This document shows, one piece after another, positions 36,301 through 49,427 of a stretch of DNA of 64,000 bases; the first letter of the stretch is position 1; the number at the start of each line of letters is the position of its first letter. The DNA is from Nemertoderma westbladi (lineage: Eukaryota; Xenacoelomorpha; Nemertodermatida; Nemertodermatidae): positions 19,995 to 83,994 of the forward strand of contig JAUCBJ010004223.1 in assembly GCA_032718475.1 (NCBI GenBank). Reading direction: 5' to 3'. Under the pieces are notes generated by a model. It did not search any database and was not told the DNA's origin. It saw only the letters and a program-made list of their open reading frames with translations. The position numbers and the translations under genes are program-made.

Positions 36301-39300
36301 TAATAATAAAGGCATTAGAGATTTCTAATTAATAATAAAGCCATTAGAGATTTCTAATTAATAATAAAGGCATTAGAGATTTCTAATTAATAATAAAGGC
36401 AATAGAGATTTCTAATTAATAATAAAGGCATTAGAGATTTCTAATTAATAATAAAGGCATTAGAGATTTCTAATTAATAATAAAGGCGTTAGAGATTTCT
36501 AATTAATAATAAAGGCATTAGAGATTTCTAATTAATAATAAAGGCATTAGAGATTTCTAATTAATAATAAAGGCATTAGAGATTTCTAATTAATAATAAA
36601 GGCATTAGAGATTTCTAATTAATAATAAAGCCATTAGAGATTTCTAATTAATAATAAAGGCATTAGAGATTTCTAATTAATAATAAAGCCATTAGAGATT
36701 TCTAATTAATAATAAAGGCATTAGAGATTTCTAATTAATAATAAAGCCATTAGAGATTTCTAATTAATAATAAAGGCATTAGAGATTTCTAATTAATAAT
36801 AAAGGCGTTAGAGATTTCTAATTAATAATAAAGGCATTAGAGATTTCTAATTAATAATAAAGGCAATAGAGATTTCTAATTAATAATAAAGGCATTAGAG
36901 ATTTCTAATTAATAATAAAGGCATTAGAGATTTCTAATTAATAATAAAGGCATTAGAGATTTCTAATTAATAATAAAGGCATTAGAGATTTCTAATTAAT
37001 AATAAAGGCATTAGAGATTTCTAATTAATAATAAAGGCAATAGAGATTTCTAATTAATAATAAAGGCATTAGAGATTTCTAATTAATAATAAAGGCATTA
37101 GAGATTTCTAATTAATAATAAAGGCATTAGAGATTTCTAATTAATAATAAAGGCAATAGAGATTTCTAATTAATAATAAAGGCATTAGAGATTTCTAATT
37201 AATAATAAAGGCATTAGAGATTTCTAATTAATAGTAAAGGCATTAGAGATTTCTAATTAATAATAAAGGCATTAGAGATTTCTAATTAATAATAAAGGCA
37301 TTAGAGATTTCTAATTAATAATAAAGGCATTAGAGATTTCTAATTAATAATAAAGGCATTAGAGATTTCTAATTAATAGTAAAGGCATTAGAGATTTCTA
37401 ATTAATAATAAAGGCATTAGAGATTTCTAATTAATAATAAAGGCATTAGAGATTTCTAATTAATAATAAAGGCATTAGAGATTTCTAATTAATAATAAAG
37501 GCATTAGAGATTTCTAATTAATAATAAAGGCATTAAAGATTTCTAATTAATAATAAAGGCATTAGAGATTTCTAATTAATAATAAAGGCATTAGAGATTT
37601 CTAATTAATAATAAAGGCATTAGAGATTTCTAATTAATAATAAAGGCATTAGAGATTTCTAATTAATAATAAAGGCATTAGAGATTTCTAATTATTAATA
37701 AAGGCATTAGATATTTCTAATTAATAATAAAGGCATTAGAGATTTCTAATTAATAATAAAGGCATTAGAGATTTCTAATTAATAATAAAGGCAATAGAGA
37801 TTTCTAATTATTAATAAAGGCATTAGAGATTTCTAATTAATAATAAAGGCATTAGAGATTTCTAATTAATAATAAAGGCATTAGAGACTTCTAATTAATA
37901 ATAAAGGCATTAGAGATTTCTAATTAATAATAAAGGCATTAGAGATTTCTAATTAATAATAAAGGCATTAGAGATTTCTAATTAATAATAAAGGCATTAG
38001 AGATTTGTAATTAATAATAAAGGCATTAGAGATTTCTAATTAATAATAAAGGCATTAGAGATTTCTAATTAATAATAAAGGCGTTAGAGATTTCTAATTA
38101 ATAATAAAGGCGTTAGAGATTTGTAATTAATAATAAAGGCATTAGAGATTTCTAATTAATAATAAAGGCATTAGAGATTTCTAATTAATAATAAAGGCGT
38201 TAGAGATTTCTAATTAATAATAACAAAGGCAATAGAGATTTCTAATTAATAATAAAGGCATTAGAGATTTCTAATTAATAATAAAGGCATTAGAGATTTC
38301 TAATTAATAATAAAGGCATTAGAGATTTCTAATTAATAATAAAGGCATTAGAGATTTCTAATTAATAATAAAGGCATTAGAGATTTCTAATTAATAATAA
38401 AGGCATTAGAGATTTCTAATTATTAATAAAGGCATTAGAGATTTCTAATTAATAATAAAGGCATTAGAGATTTTTAATTAATAATAAAGGCATTAGAGAC
38501 TTCTAATTAATAATAAAGGCAATAGAGATTTCTAATTAATAATAAAGGCATTAGAGATTTCTAATTAATAATAAAGGCATTAGAGATTTCTAATTAATAA
38601 TAAAGGCATTAGAGATTTCTAATTAATAATAAAGGCAATAGAGATTTCTAATTAATAATAAAGGCATTAGAGATTTATAATTAATAATAAAGGCATTAGA
38701 GATTTCTAATTAATAATAAAGGCAATAGAGATTTCTAATTATTAATAAAGGCATTAGAGATTTCTAATTAATAATAAAGGCATTAGAGATTTCTAATTAA
38801 TAATAAAGGCATTAGAGATTTTTAATTAATAATAAAGGCATTAGAGATTTCTAATTAATAATAAAGGCATTAGAGATTTCTAATTAATAATAAAGGCATT
38901 AGAGATTTTTAATTAATAATAAAGGCATTAGAGATTTCTAATTAATAATAAAGGCATTAGAGATTTCTAATTAATAATAAAGGCATTAGAGATTTTTAAT
39001 TAATAATAATGGCATTAGAGACTTCTAATTAATAATAAAGGCAATAGAGATTTCTAATTATTAATAAAGGCATTAGAGATTTCTAATTAATAATAAAGGC
39101 ATTAGAGATTTTTAATTAATAATAAAGGCATTAGAGACTTCTAATTAATAATAAAGGCAATAGAGATTTCTAATTAATAATAAAGGCATTAGAGATTTCT
39201 AATTAATAATAAAGGCATTAGAGATTTCTAATTAATAATAAAGGCATTAGAGATTTCTAATTAATAATAAAGGCAATAGAGATTTCTAATTAATAATAAA

Positions 39301-42300
39301 GGCATTAGAGATTTATAATTAATAATAAAGGCATTAGAGATTTCTAATTAATAATAAAGGCAATAGAGATTTCTAATTATTAATAAAGGCATTAGAGATT
39401 TCTAATTAATAATAAAGGCATTAGAGATTTTTAATTAATAATAAAGGTATTAGAGACTTCTAATTAATAATAAAGGCAATAGAGATTTCTAATTAATAAT
39501 AAAGGCATTAGAGATTTCTAATTAATAATAAAGGCATTAGAGATTTCTAATTAATAATAAAGGCATTAGAGATTTCTAATTAATAATAAAGGCGTTAGAG
39601 ATTTGTAATTAATAATAAAGGCACTAGAGATTTCTAATTAATAATAAAGGCATTAGAGATTTCTAATTAATAATAAAGGCATTAGAGATTTCTAATTAAT
39701 AATAAAGGCGTTAGAGATTTGTAATTAATAATAAAGGCACTAGAGATTTCTAATTAATAATAAAGGCATTCGAGATTTCTAATTAATAATAAAGGCGTTA
39801 GAGATTTGTAATTAATAATAAAGGCATTAGAGATTTCTAATTAATAATAAAGGCATTAGAGATTTCTAATTAATAATAAAGGCGTTAGAGATTTGTAATT
39901 AATAATAAAGGCACTAGAGATTTCTAATTAATAATAAAGGCATTAGAGATTTCTAATTAATAATAAAGGCATTAGAGATTTCTAATTAATAATAAAGGCG
40001 TTAGAGATTTGTAATTAATAATAAAGGCACTAGAGATTTCTAATTTAATAAAGGCATTCGAGATTTCTAATTAATAATAAAGGCGTTAGAGATTTGTAAT
40101 TAATAATAAAGGCACTAGAGATTTCTAATTAATAATAAAGGCATTAGAGATTTCTAATTAATAATAAAGGCATTAGAGATTTCTAATTAATAATAAAGGC
40201 ATTATAGATTTTTAATTAATAATAAAGGCATTAGAGATTTCTAATTAATAACAACAAAGGCATTAGAGATTTCTAATTAATAATAAAGGCATTAGAGATT
40301 TCTAATTAATAATAAAGGCATTCGAGATTTCTAATTAATAATAAAGGCGTTAGAGATTTGTAATTAATAATAAAGGCATTAGAGATTTGTAATTAATAAT
40401 AAAGGCATTAGAGATTTCTAATTAATAATAAAGGCGTTAGAGATTTCTAATTAATAATAAAGGCAATAGAGATTTCTAATTAATAATAAAGGCAATAGAG
40501 ATTTCTAATTATTAATAAAGGCATTAGAGATTTCTAATTAATAATAAAGGCATTAGAGATTTTTAATTAATAATAAAGGCATTAGAGACTTCTAATTAAT
40601 AATAAAGGCAATAGAGATTTCTAATTAATAATAAAGGCATTAAAGATTTCTAATTAATAATAAAGGCATTAGAGATTTTTAATTAATAATAAAGGCATTA
40701 GAGACTTCTAATTAATAATAAAGGCAATAGAGATTTCTAATTAATAATAAAGGCATTAGAGATTTCTAATTAATAATAAAGGCATTAGAGATTTCTAATT
40801 ATTAATAAAGGCATTAGAGATTTCTAATTAATAATAAAGGCATTAGAGATTTTTAATTAATAATAAAGGCATTAGAGACTTCTAATTAATAATAAAGGCA
40901 ATAGAGATTTCTAATTAATAATAAAGGCATTAGAGATTTCTAATTAATAATAAAGGCATTAGAGATTTCTAATTAATAATAAAGGCATTACAGATTTCTA
41001 ATTAATAATAAAGGCATTAGAGATTTCTAATTAATAATAAAGGCATTAGAGATTTCTAATTAATAATAAAGGCATTAGAGATTTCTAATTAATAATAAAG
41101 GCATTAGAGATTTCTAATTAATAATAAAGGCATTAGAGATTTCTAATTAATAATAAAGGCATTAGAGATTTTTAATTAATAATAAAGGCATTAGAGATTT
41201 CTAATTATTAATAAAGGCATTAGAGATTTCTAATTAATAATAAAGGCATTAGAGATTTCTAATTATTAATAAAGGCATTAGAGATTTCTAATTAATAATA
41301 AAGGCATTAGAGATTTTTAATTAATAATAAAGGCATTAGAGATTTCTAATTATTAATAAAGGCATTAGAGATTTCTAATTAATAATAAAGGCATTAGAGA
41401 TTTTTAATTAATAATAAAGGCATTAGAGATTTCTAATTATTAATAAAGGCATTAGAGATTTCTAATTAATAATAAAGGCATTAGAGATTTCTAAGTATTA
41501 ATAAAGCATTAGAGATTTCTAATTAATAATAAAGGCATTAGAGATTTTTAATTAATAATAAAGGCATTAGAGATTTCTAATTATTAATAAAGGCATTAGA
41601 GATTTCTAATTAATAATAAAGGCATTAGAGATTTCTAATTAATAATACAGGCATTAGAGATTTCTAATTAATAATAAAGGCATTAGAGATTTCTAATTAA
41701 TAATACAGGCATTAGAGATTTCTAATTAATAATAAAGGCATTAGAGATTTCTAATTAATAATACAGGCATTAGAGATTTCTAATTAATAATAAAGGCATT
41801 AGAGATTTTTAATTAATAATAAAGGCATTAGAGATTTATAATTAATAATAAAGGCATTAGAGATTTCTAATTAATAATAAAGGCATTAGAGATTTCTAAT
41901 TAATAATAAAGGCATTAGAGATTTCTAATTAATAATAAAGGCATTAGAGATTTCTAATTAATAATAAAGGCATTAGAGATTTCTAATTAATAATAAAGGC
42001 ATTAGAGATTTCTAATTAATAATAAAGGCATTAGAGATTTCTAATTAATAATACAGGCATTAGAGATTTCTAATTAATAATAAAGGCATTAGAGATTTCT
42101 AATTAATAATACAGGCATTAGAGATTTCTAATTAATAATAAAGGCATTAGAGATTTCTAATTAATAATACAGGCATTAGAGATTTCTAATTAATAATAAA
42201 GGCATTAGAGATTTTTAATTAATAATAAAGGCATTAGAGATTTCTAATTAATAATAAAGGCATTAGAGATTTCTAATTAATAATAAAGGCATTAGAGATT

Positions 42301-44587
42301 TCTAATTAATAATAAAGGCATTAGAGATTTCTAATTAATAATAAAGGCATTAGAGATTTCTAATTAATAATAAAGGCATTAGAGATTTCTAATTAATAAT
42401 AAAGGCATTAGAGATTTCTAATTAATAATAAAGGCATTAGAGATTTCTAATTAATAATAAAGGCATTAGAGATTTCTAATTATTAATAAAGGCATTAGAG
42501 ATTTCTAATTAATAATAAAGGCATTAGAGATTTTTAATTAATAATAAAGGCATTAGAGATTTCTAATTAATAATACAGGCATTAGAGATTTCTAATTAAT
42601 AATAAAGGCATTAGAGATTTCTAATTAATAATACAGGCATTAGAGATTTCTAATTAATAATAAAGGCATTAGAGATTTTTAATTAATAATAAAGGCATTA
42701 GAGATTTCTAATTAATAATAAAGGCATTAGAGATTTCTAATTAATAATAAAGGCATTAGAGATTTCTAATTAATAATAAAGGCATTAGAGATTTCTAATT
42801 AATAATAAAGGCATTAGAGATTTCTAATTAATAATAAAGGCATTATAGATTTCTAATTAATAATAAAGGCAATAGAGATTTCTAATTAATAATAACAAAG
42901 GCAATAGAGATTTCTAATTAATAATAAAGGCATTAGAGATTTCTAATTAATAATAAAGGCGTTAGAGATTTCTAATTAATAATAAAGGCATTAGAGATTT
43001 CTAATTAATAATAAAGGCAATAGAGATTTCTAATTAATAATAACAAAGGCAATAGAGATTTCTAATTAATAATAAAGGCATTAGAGATTTCTAATTAATA
43101 ATAAAGGCATTAGAGATTTCTAATTAATAATAAAGGCATTAGAGATTTCTAATTAATAATAAAGGCAATAGAGATTACTAATTAATAATAACAAAGGCAA
43201 TAGAGATTTCTAATTAATAATAAAGGCATTAGAGATTTCTAATTAATAATAAAGGCGTTAGAGATTTCTAATTAATAATAAAGGCATTAGAGATTTCTAA
43301 TTAATAATAAAGGCAATAGAGATTTCTAATTAATAATAACAAAGGCAATAGAGATTTCTAATTAATAATAAAGGCATTAGAGATTTCTAATTAATAATAA
43401 AGGCATTAGAGATTTCTAATTAATAATAAAGGCATTAGAGATTTCTAATTAATAATAAAGGCATTCGAGATTTCTAATTAATAATAAAGGCAATAGAGAT
43501 TTCTAATTAATAATAAAGGCATTAGAGATTTCTGATTAATAATAAAGGCATTAGAGATTTCTAATTAATAATAAAGGCATTAGAGATTTCTAATTAATAA
43601 TAAAGGCATTAGAGATTTCTAATTAATAATAAAGGCATTAGAGATTTCTAATTAATAATAAAGGCATTATAGATTTTTAATTAATAATACAGGCATTAGA
43701 GATTTCTAATTAATAATAAAGGCATTAGAGATTTCTAATTAATAATAAAGGCATTAGAGATTTCTAATTAATAATAAAGGCATTAGAGATTTCTAATTAA
43801 TAATATAGGCATTAGAGATTTCTAATTAATAATAAAGGCATTAGAGATTTCTAATTAATAATAAAGGCAATAGAGATTTCTAATTAATAATAAAGGCATT
43901 AGAGATTTCTAATTAATAATAAAGGCATTAGAGATTTCTAATTAATAATAAAGGCAATAGAGATTTCTAATTAATAATAAAGGCAATAGAGATTTCTAAT
44001 TAATAATAAAGGCATTAGAGATTTCTAATTAATAATAAAGGCATTAGAGATTTCTAATTAATAATAAAGGCATTAGAGATTTCTAATTAATAATAAAGGC
44101 GTTAGAGATTTCTAATTAATAATAAAGGCATTAGAGATTTCTAATTAATAATAAAGGCATTAGAGATTTCTAATTAATAATAAAGGCATTAGAGATTTCT
44201 AATTAATAATAAAGGCATTAGAGATTTCTAATTAATAATAAAGGCATTAGAGATTTCTAATTAATAATAAAGGCATTAGAGATTTCTAATTAATAATAAA
44301 GGCATTAGAGATTTCTAATTAATAATAAAGCCATTAGAGATTTCTAATTAATAATAAAGGCATTAGAGATTTCTAATTAATAATAAAGGCATTAGAGATT
44401 TCTAATTATTAATAAAGGCATTAGATATTTCTAATTAATAATAAAGCCATTAGAGATTTCTAATTAATAATAAAGGCATTAGAGATTTCTAATTAATAAT
44501 AAAGGCATTAGAGATTTCTAATTAATAATAAAGGCATTAGAGATTTCTAATTATTAATAAAGGCATTAGATATTTCTAATTAATAAG
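27345..44587. repeat. 29-bp AT-rich satellite, main block (about 590 copies)
   Basis: 17.2 kb of the same 29-bp unit without other sequence. Variants form recognisable sets: GGCGTTAG, TTATAGATTTTTAATT with AATACAGG, GGCAATAG, AATTATTAAT (a flip of the AATAA part), 32-bp units with AATAACAAAGG, AAAGCCATT, and GAGACTTC. Successive stretches repeat the same variant order (for example near 28600 and 29330, and near 30000 and 30760), showing higher-order amplification of blocks of several hundred bases. There is no open frame of note and no gene. Confidence 0.98.
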
Positions 44588-47500
44588 TGTTAAGGATTGG
44601 GACACGTCCGGGATAAACAAATTCTCCTCCACTACGGCGGCATTAGATAACGCTGACTCCTCGGATCCAAATCTACAAAAATTAACGGCGTTATCGGCGA
44701 CGGACTGCAGCTCAACTATTATCAAATGGTTATCACCATAATATTTGTGCACACAAACAATGTTGGCGACCAACAACGGACACTTGCACCTGTAGGTTAT
44801 GTGGATCACCAGCTGTAAACACATCCACCACTACGAATCCTGATGCTACTGTAACTGCCATTTTTCTATGAAAATAACACATCATGACACATCATCCCTT
44901 TTATATCGTAATCTTTTTATTTCTGTAATCACTGTACTGTATATAACAAATTTTTAATTTCTAATTTTAATCTGGTGCTTTATAAATATTTTAACCCGAT
45001 AACATATCGAATAAACGCCTCTACATTCAATATCGAATGATTGAATTATAGACCTAACGCATGTATAATATAATTTTAATAATTAATTGAATTAAACCAA
45101 GGGGTGCGGGTGCTAGGGGGGGGGGGGGGGGTGGGGGGGTGGTAGACAGAGAGGGGGTGGGGGGGGGGGGGGGGGTGTGGGGTGTGGTTGGTATAGAAAC
45201 GGAGGAATAGAAAAGCCAGCAGCAATAGAGGAAAATCAGCCTCTCACATCTCTCTTGATACTCCCCAAATACTTACACGAATATCGCATTACTGTATTAG
45301 TACATAGAACCACACTCTTGTCTGCCAGTCCAAGTTACTGTGTTAGTCTTAGTAGTAGTATCAAATTTCCCGCCTTGTAACGTCAGTTTGCGGTGGCTTA
45401 ATTAACTGTTAATAATTTCATTATTAAGATTCTTTGTTTTATAATAATTGATACCTTATTTATATTATTAAAAAAAACAAATAAGCAATAATCATATATA
45501 TTATTACATTATCAGTACTTTAATAGGAACACAGGGAATATCCATTATCGATTCTGTACACCAAAATATATGCATCCTAAAGCCAATACAGTAGGTTATT
45601 AACATTATTATACTGTTCTGAAATTACGCAATAATTAATTTTACCCATAACAACTATTAATGTACTGTACCAACATACAGCACCACAAGTTTGCTGGCTA
45701 GGGCCTATACCTACTAAATAAAATTCGGTTGTGCCATCTTTCAGTAACATCTACGATGTCAGTATAATATCAAAGCTGTAAAAAAATTCATATTATGATG
45801 AAACATATAAATGTTTCGCAAACAATTCGAATTCACAAACAATTGTAATATTGGACTAGACTGTGAAGTTCTGTTCATATAAGAGTGCGATTTAAATAGA
45901 ATTGTTGGAAACTGAAATCCACAGTTTACTAATTGTTAGGCCTAAAGTAAGGAGAGGGGAGGGGGGGGGGGGGGGTAGAATTCCTTATTAGAGATTAGCC
46001 CCAATGTCCCTCTCGTCAACCCAAGGTGTTGACGGGACATTGGGGATCTTGTTTAGTACCAAAAATATTTCAAATTTTATTTAAAACCAACAAAAAAATA
46101 AAATATCAAAGAATGAAAACTAAATTTTACTGTTTAACAGAATACTTGGTTAATATTACTGTAAGTATTTGCATTAAAATAAAAAATGTATTTGCATAAT
46201 TATCACAAAAGCACCTTTTTTATTCTTTGCTTTTGTAAATACGCTAAAAAATATATCAGTATTTGTATAAAATGCAAAATAATAAATTAAATAAATTTTA
46301 ATTATGAAATATAACAACATATTTATGGTATATAGCTATAGCTGTTTATACTATTAATATATTTATATAATATAATTAATATTATTATTATTTAGTATAA
46401 TATATTAAAGATTCAATACTAAATTGTAAATTTAACTTGTTCAATTAATAAAATAATTTCTGCTCATGGCAGTATAGGACCACAAACTTGATAAATGGGC
46501 ATACATTTAAACCAATACGACGTCACAAATGTTAACACTGTAACTGTATATCGGCACAGGTTATCTAAAGTCAATCGATAGACAATAACAAAATTAAAAA
46601 GCATTAAATAACGCGGTAGTTTGGTATCCCTACCCGGATGCGGTTTGGATGAAACAAAGACATGAAAGTTAAAAACTCAACGAACCAAAGCGTTTCTGGT
46701 CGACTGATGGACACCGAACCACACGTGAATTTAAACTGGGGATCCCAACTCGCTCCGGAACGCAACCCATACCGCGATAATAACTCATCGCTTGCTGTTG
46801 CATTGAATTGCTCTACCACAGTTGACCCACGGAAGTTTTGCACTTTGTATTTCAGTATTTCGTGCCGCTGATTCTAGAGCCTAAGATTTCATCCGGTAAC
46901 CATTGCAAGTACCATAAACCACGCGCTGTAATCGTACCGATACCACAAAGTCTCTTTAGTTTCACCTGCATGTTTGCTTTTAGCGAAGTCCTGCTTACGA
47001 GGCCAAGGGCCGGAAGTCGCGATGATAGAGTTCCGGTACGAGCCTCTCTCGACCTTCGCCGTCCAGAAATATGTGAAAACATTATCGCAAACGTACTGGC
47101 ACCCAGTCAGCCAGTGCCAATTTGTGTCGTCAACGTTTAAGACTCAGCAGTCATCTCTTGCAGAAGGAGATGAATCGTTAGGATAAGCTGCAAGTGATCC
47201 TCACCTCATAGGGATCCTCGGATATAAGGATTACAACTTCCAAACTCGAAGTTTAGAACAGCAGTATAATGCAAGCAGATTGTATAAAATAAGCAGTAGG
47301 TAGGTAGGTGGAACTTAGAACAGAGGGAAGTTGGACTCCTGAGTTTACTAAAATCCTAAGGTTATTAGCCGCTTGCGTGACTGCCGGTTTTGTCTGAGTT
47401 CGCTCGACCTAGTAGTAGTACGGTCACTGTGGAATTGTTACTGAAAGAACAGTTGATATGAGTAAACAGAAATTCTAGGCATAGGGGCCTAGTTCAATCA

Positions 47501-47664
47501 CAGTACTGCAGTACCGGTATTAGACTCACTAAAAATTAAAAAATATTCAATGAAATACTGAAATAGGCCTAATTATACAACAACCATCAGACCGTACTGC
47601 CGTACAGTCGTACCGAACCTGATAACCTGCAGACACGCCTAGAATACAAGTACAAGGTATAGTA
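44588..47664. other. Unique AT-rich region, no assigned gene
   Basis: Begins at the satellite border. Contents: an 82-codon minus frame (44576-44824) without known domains; G-runs at about 45115-45185 and 45958-45975; a hairpin at 45999-46045 with arms CCCCAATGTCC and GGACATTGGGG extended by CGTCAAC/GTTGACG; and a segment at 46604-47150 low in stops on both strands. In one minus frame of that segment, 47143 to about 46898, the reading is Trp/Tyr-rich (DDTNWHWLTGCQYVCDN, LWYRYDYSAWFMV) but meets a stop. It might be a remnant or part of an exon; no family is recognised. Confidence 0.5.
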
Positions 47665-48102
47665 TGTAGAATGGGTTCCGCGTCGTTGGGTCCTTTGGTC
47701 GTTAGGTCCTGCGTCGTTAGGTCCTGCGTCGTTAGGTCCTGAGGCATTAGGTCCTGCGACATTAGGTCCTGCGTCATTAGGTCCTGTTGTGTCATATCGT
47801 GCGACGTTAGGTCCTGTGGAGCGTCGTTAGGTCCTGCCTGCCTGCGTCGTTAGGTCAGACTGTATTCCACTACTGTACAGTGAACAGGCTGACAGCAGGA
47901 CAGGTACCGCTACCGGTGTCCGGTAGGCCACTGTATACTGGTATACAAGGTATATGGCAATATCGTAGGTACCGGTAGTAGAAAAGGTAGGTCGGTATAA
48001 ACGGTAGGTTGGGCCTGAGAACAGCCTACCGTGACAACCCTGCAGTAAAGAGGTGGATTCGAAGGGTTGTAGCTCTTTGTATGGTTCCTGTCCCCTTCCC
48101 TT

Positions 48103-48586
48103 AGTGCTTCATGTCTTCGAGCAATTAAAGACAGATGTACCAGTTGTAGGACCACCCGGCGATATACAATTACGTGTTTTCATTGACTACTTTGTGTGGT
48201 GGCTGCGCCCTGATATGTTAGAAATATGGAACCATTACGACAATAATGGACCACGAACGACCAACCATGCGGAAGGTTATCATAATGCTCTGCGAACGCA
48301 TTTCCATCACAAACATCCTGATTTAGGGGAGTTCCTGTTTGTTGTTCAACAACTTATTCACAACTGCGCAATTCGGGGACGTAAATTATTGGTTGGCACA
48401 GCTGTAGCCCAACCAAAGCGACCAAGTTATCTACGAATTGATCGCGAAATAAAGTTGGCGAGGGATGATCTTGCTTCTAAATTGGACCACATGGCAGACA
48501 ACATTATTCCAATCCTAATACCCCAGCTACTGTATCCATACCTTGATCGAATGGAAAAGTTAGTCGCAGGGAAATCATTGCTGTAA
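48103..48586 (+). pseudogene. MULE transposase C-terminal fragment
   Basis: About 160 codons: VLHVFEQLKTD, DYFVWWLRPDMLEIWNHYDN, then TTNHAEGYHNALRTHFHHKH-P, EFLFVVQQLI and a C-terminal helix region to the stop at 48586. The TNHAEGYHNAL stretch resembles the region around the third catalytic residue (Glu) of MULE transposases. The N-terminal DNA-binding and the two Asp-containing parts are not found. The frame is open back to 48035, but a pyrimidine tract ending CCCTTAG at 48102 could be a splice acceptor, so I start there. It is a decayed piece of the transposon's own gene or, less likely, a 3' exon. Confidence 0.7.
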
Positions 48587-48962
48587 GGATCCAGTTCTTA
48601 TTGTTGGATTACTACTTAACCGTGAACTTGAAAGAACTACTTAACTGAGTTATTTTTGTATACCGGTACCATTCAAAATCGTTCTAATTTTTACTTTAAT
48701 CATTTATTCATTCTTTATAGTGTTGTGTTTGTGTTATCATATGTTAATGTTGTTGAACATATGTGAAAATATGTGTTAGTAATGTTGAAGATAAAAGTAG
48801 TGCGGCTATTTGAATCAAGTTTTGAGTGGGCGTTTATTTGGGAGCGGGAGGGAGGGGGAACTTTTTTCTATTTATGTGAACTATTTTTGTAGGTCGTATG
48901 AGCAGTGCTCATGGGAACTGTGCTAGTCAATTGGTTTAGGAGAATGGTTTAGGGACGCAGTA

Positions 48963-49140
48963 CTCGTCACCATAGAACATTACAAGCCTCGTTGCGCTCG
49001 TCCTGTTTTATCCGAAAATATATTTCATAACGTAGACTGACGATGAACTGAAGATGACACTGCGTCTCGTCACCATAGAACATTACAAGCCTCGTTGCGC
49101 TCGACCTGTTTTAGTCGAAAATATTTCTCATAACGTTAAC
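48963..49140. repeat. Direct repeat (offset 103) inside the MULE
   Basis: Two copies of about 75 bp starting CTCGTCACCATAGAACATTA at 48963 and 49066, with a few substitutions. Each contains GTTGCGCTCG, similar to the CGCTCG motifs near 19.5 kb. Confidence 0.9.
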
Positions 49141-49427
49141 TTTATAACTATGAAAAATGACAAAATGAAATGTGAAATGAAAAATTAAAAAAACTGAAAA
49201 ATCTGGAAACCCCCCAATCGCCAAAGCCGCAGAGGACCTAATGACGCAGGACCTAACGACCAAAGGACCTAATGACGCTATTATAGAAGACCTAATGTCG
49301 CAGGACCTAATGACGCAGGACTTAACGCCGCAGGACCTAATGCCGCAGGACCTAACGACCACTCACAGGACCTAATGACGCGGGACCTAACGACCAAAGG
49401 ACCTAATGACGCGTTACCTGTAGAATG

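Larger units (their letters stand above)
47674..49418 (+). mobile_element. MULE (Mutator-like) DNA transposon with iterated ends
   Basis: The 9-bp sequence TGTAGAATG flanks the element (47665-47673 and 49419-49427), the target length expected for MULEs. The termini are inverted: GGTTCCGCGTCGTTGGGTCC on the left and, on the other strand, GGTAACGCGTCATTAGGTCC on the right. Each end continues as about 11-12 tandem copies of a 15-16 bp motif (GCGTCRTTAGGTCCT), in opposite orientation at the two ends (47674-47866 and 49228-49418). The interior holds a transposase remnant on the plus strand. The internal length of 1.7 kb is too short for a complete MULE gene, so this copy is probably non-autonomous. 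Confidence 0.87.

Noticed and set aside
22053-44587. Possible CRISPR array because of regular 29-bp periodicity
   Set aside because: There are no unique spacers; the repeat is continuous, and the genome is animal.
44576-44824. 82-codon minus frame
   Set aside because: Begins within unique sequence and ends in the satellite; no recognisable domain or splice support.
46838-47186. Plus frames of 70-100 codons
   Set aside because: Several overlapping frames on both strands are equally open; none has a family match I recognise.
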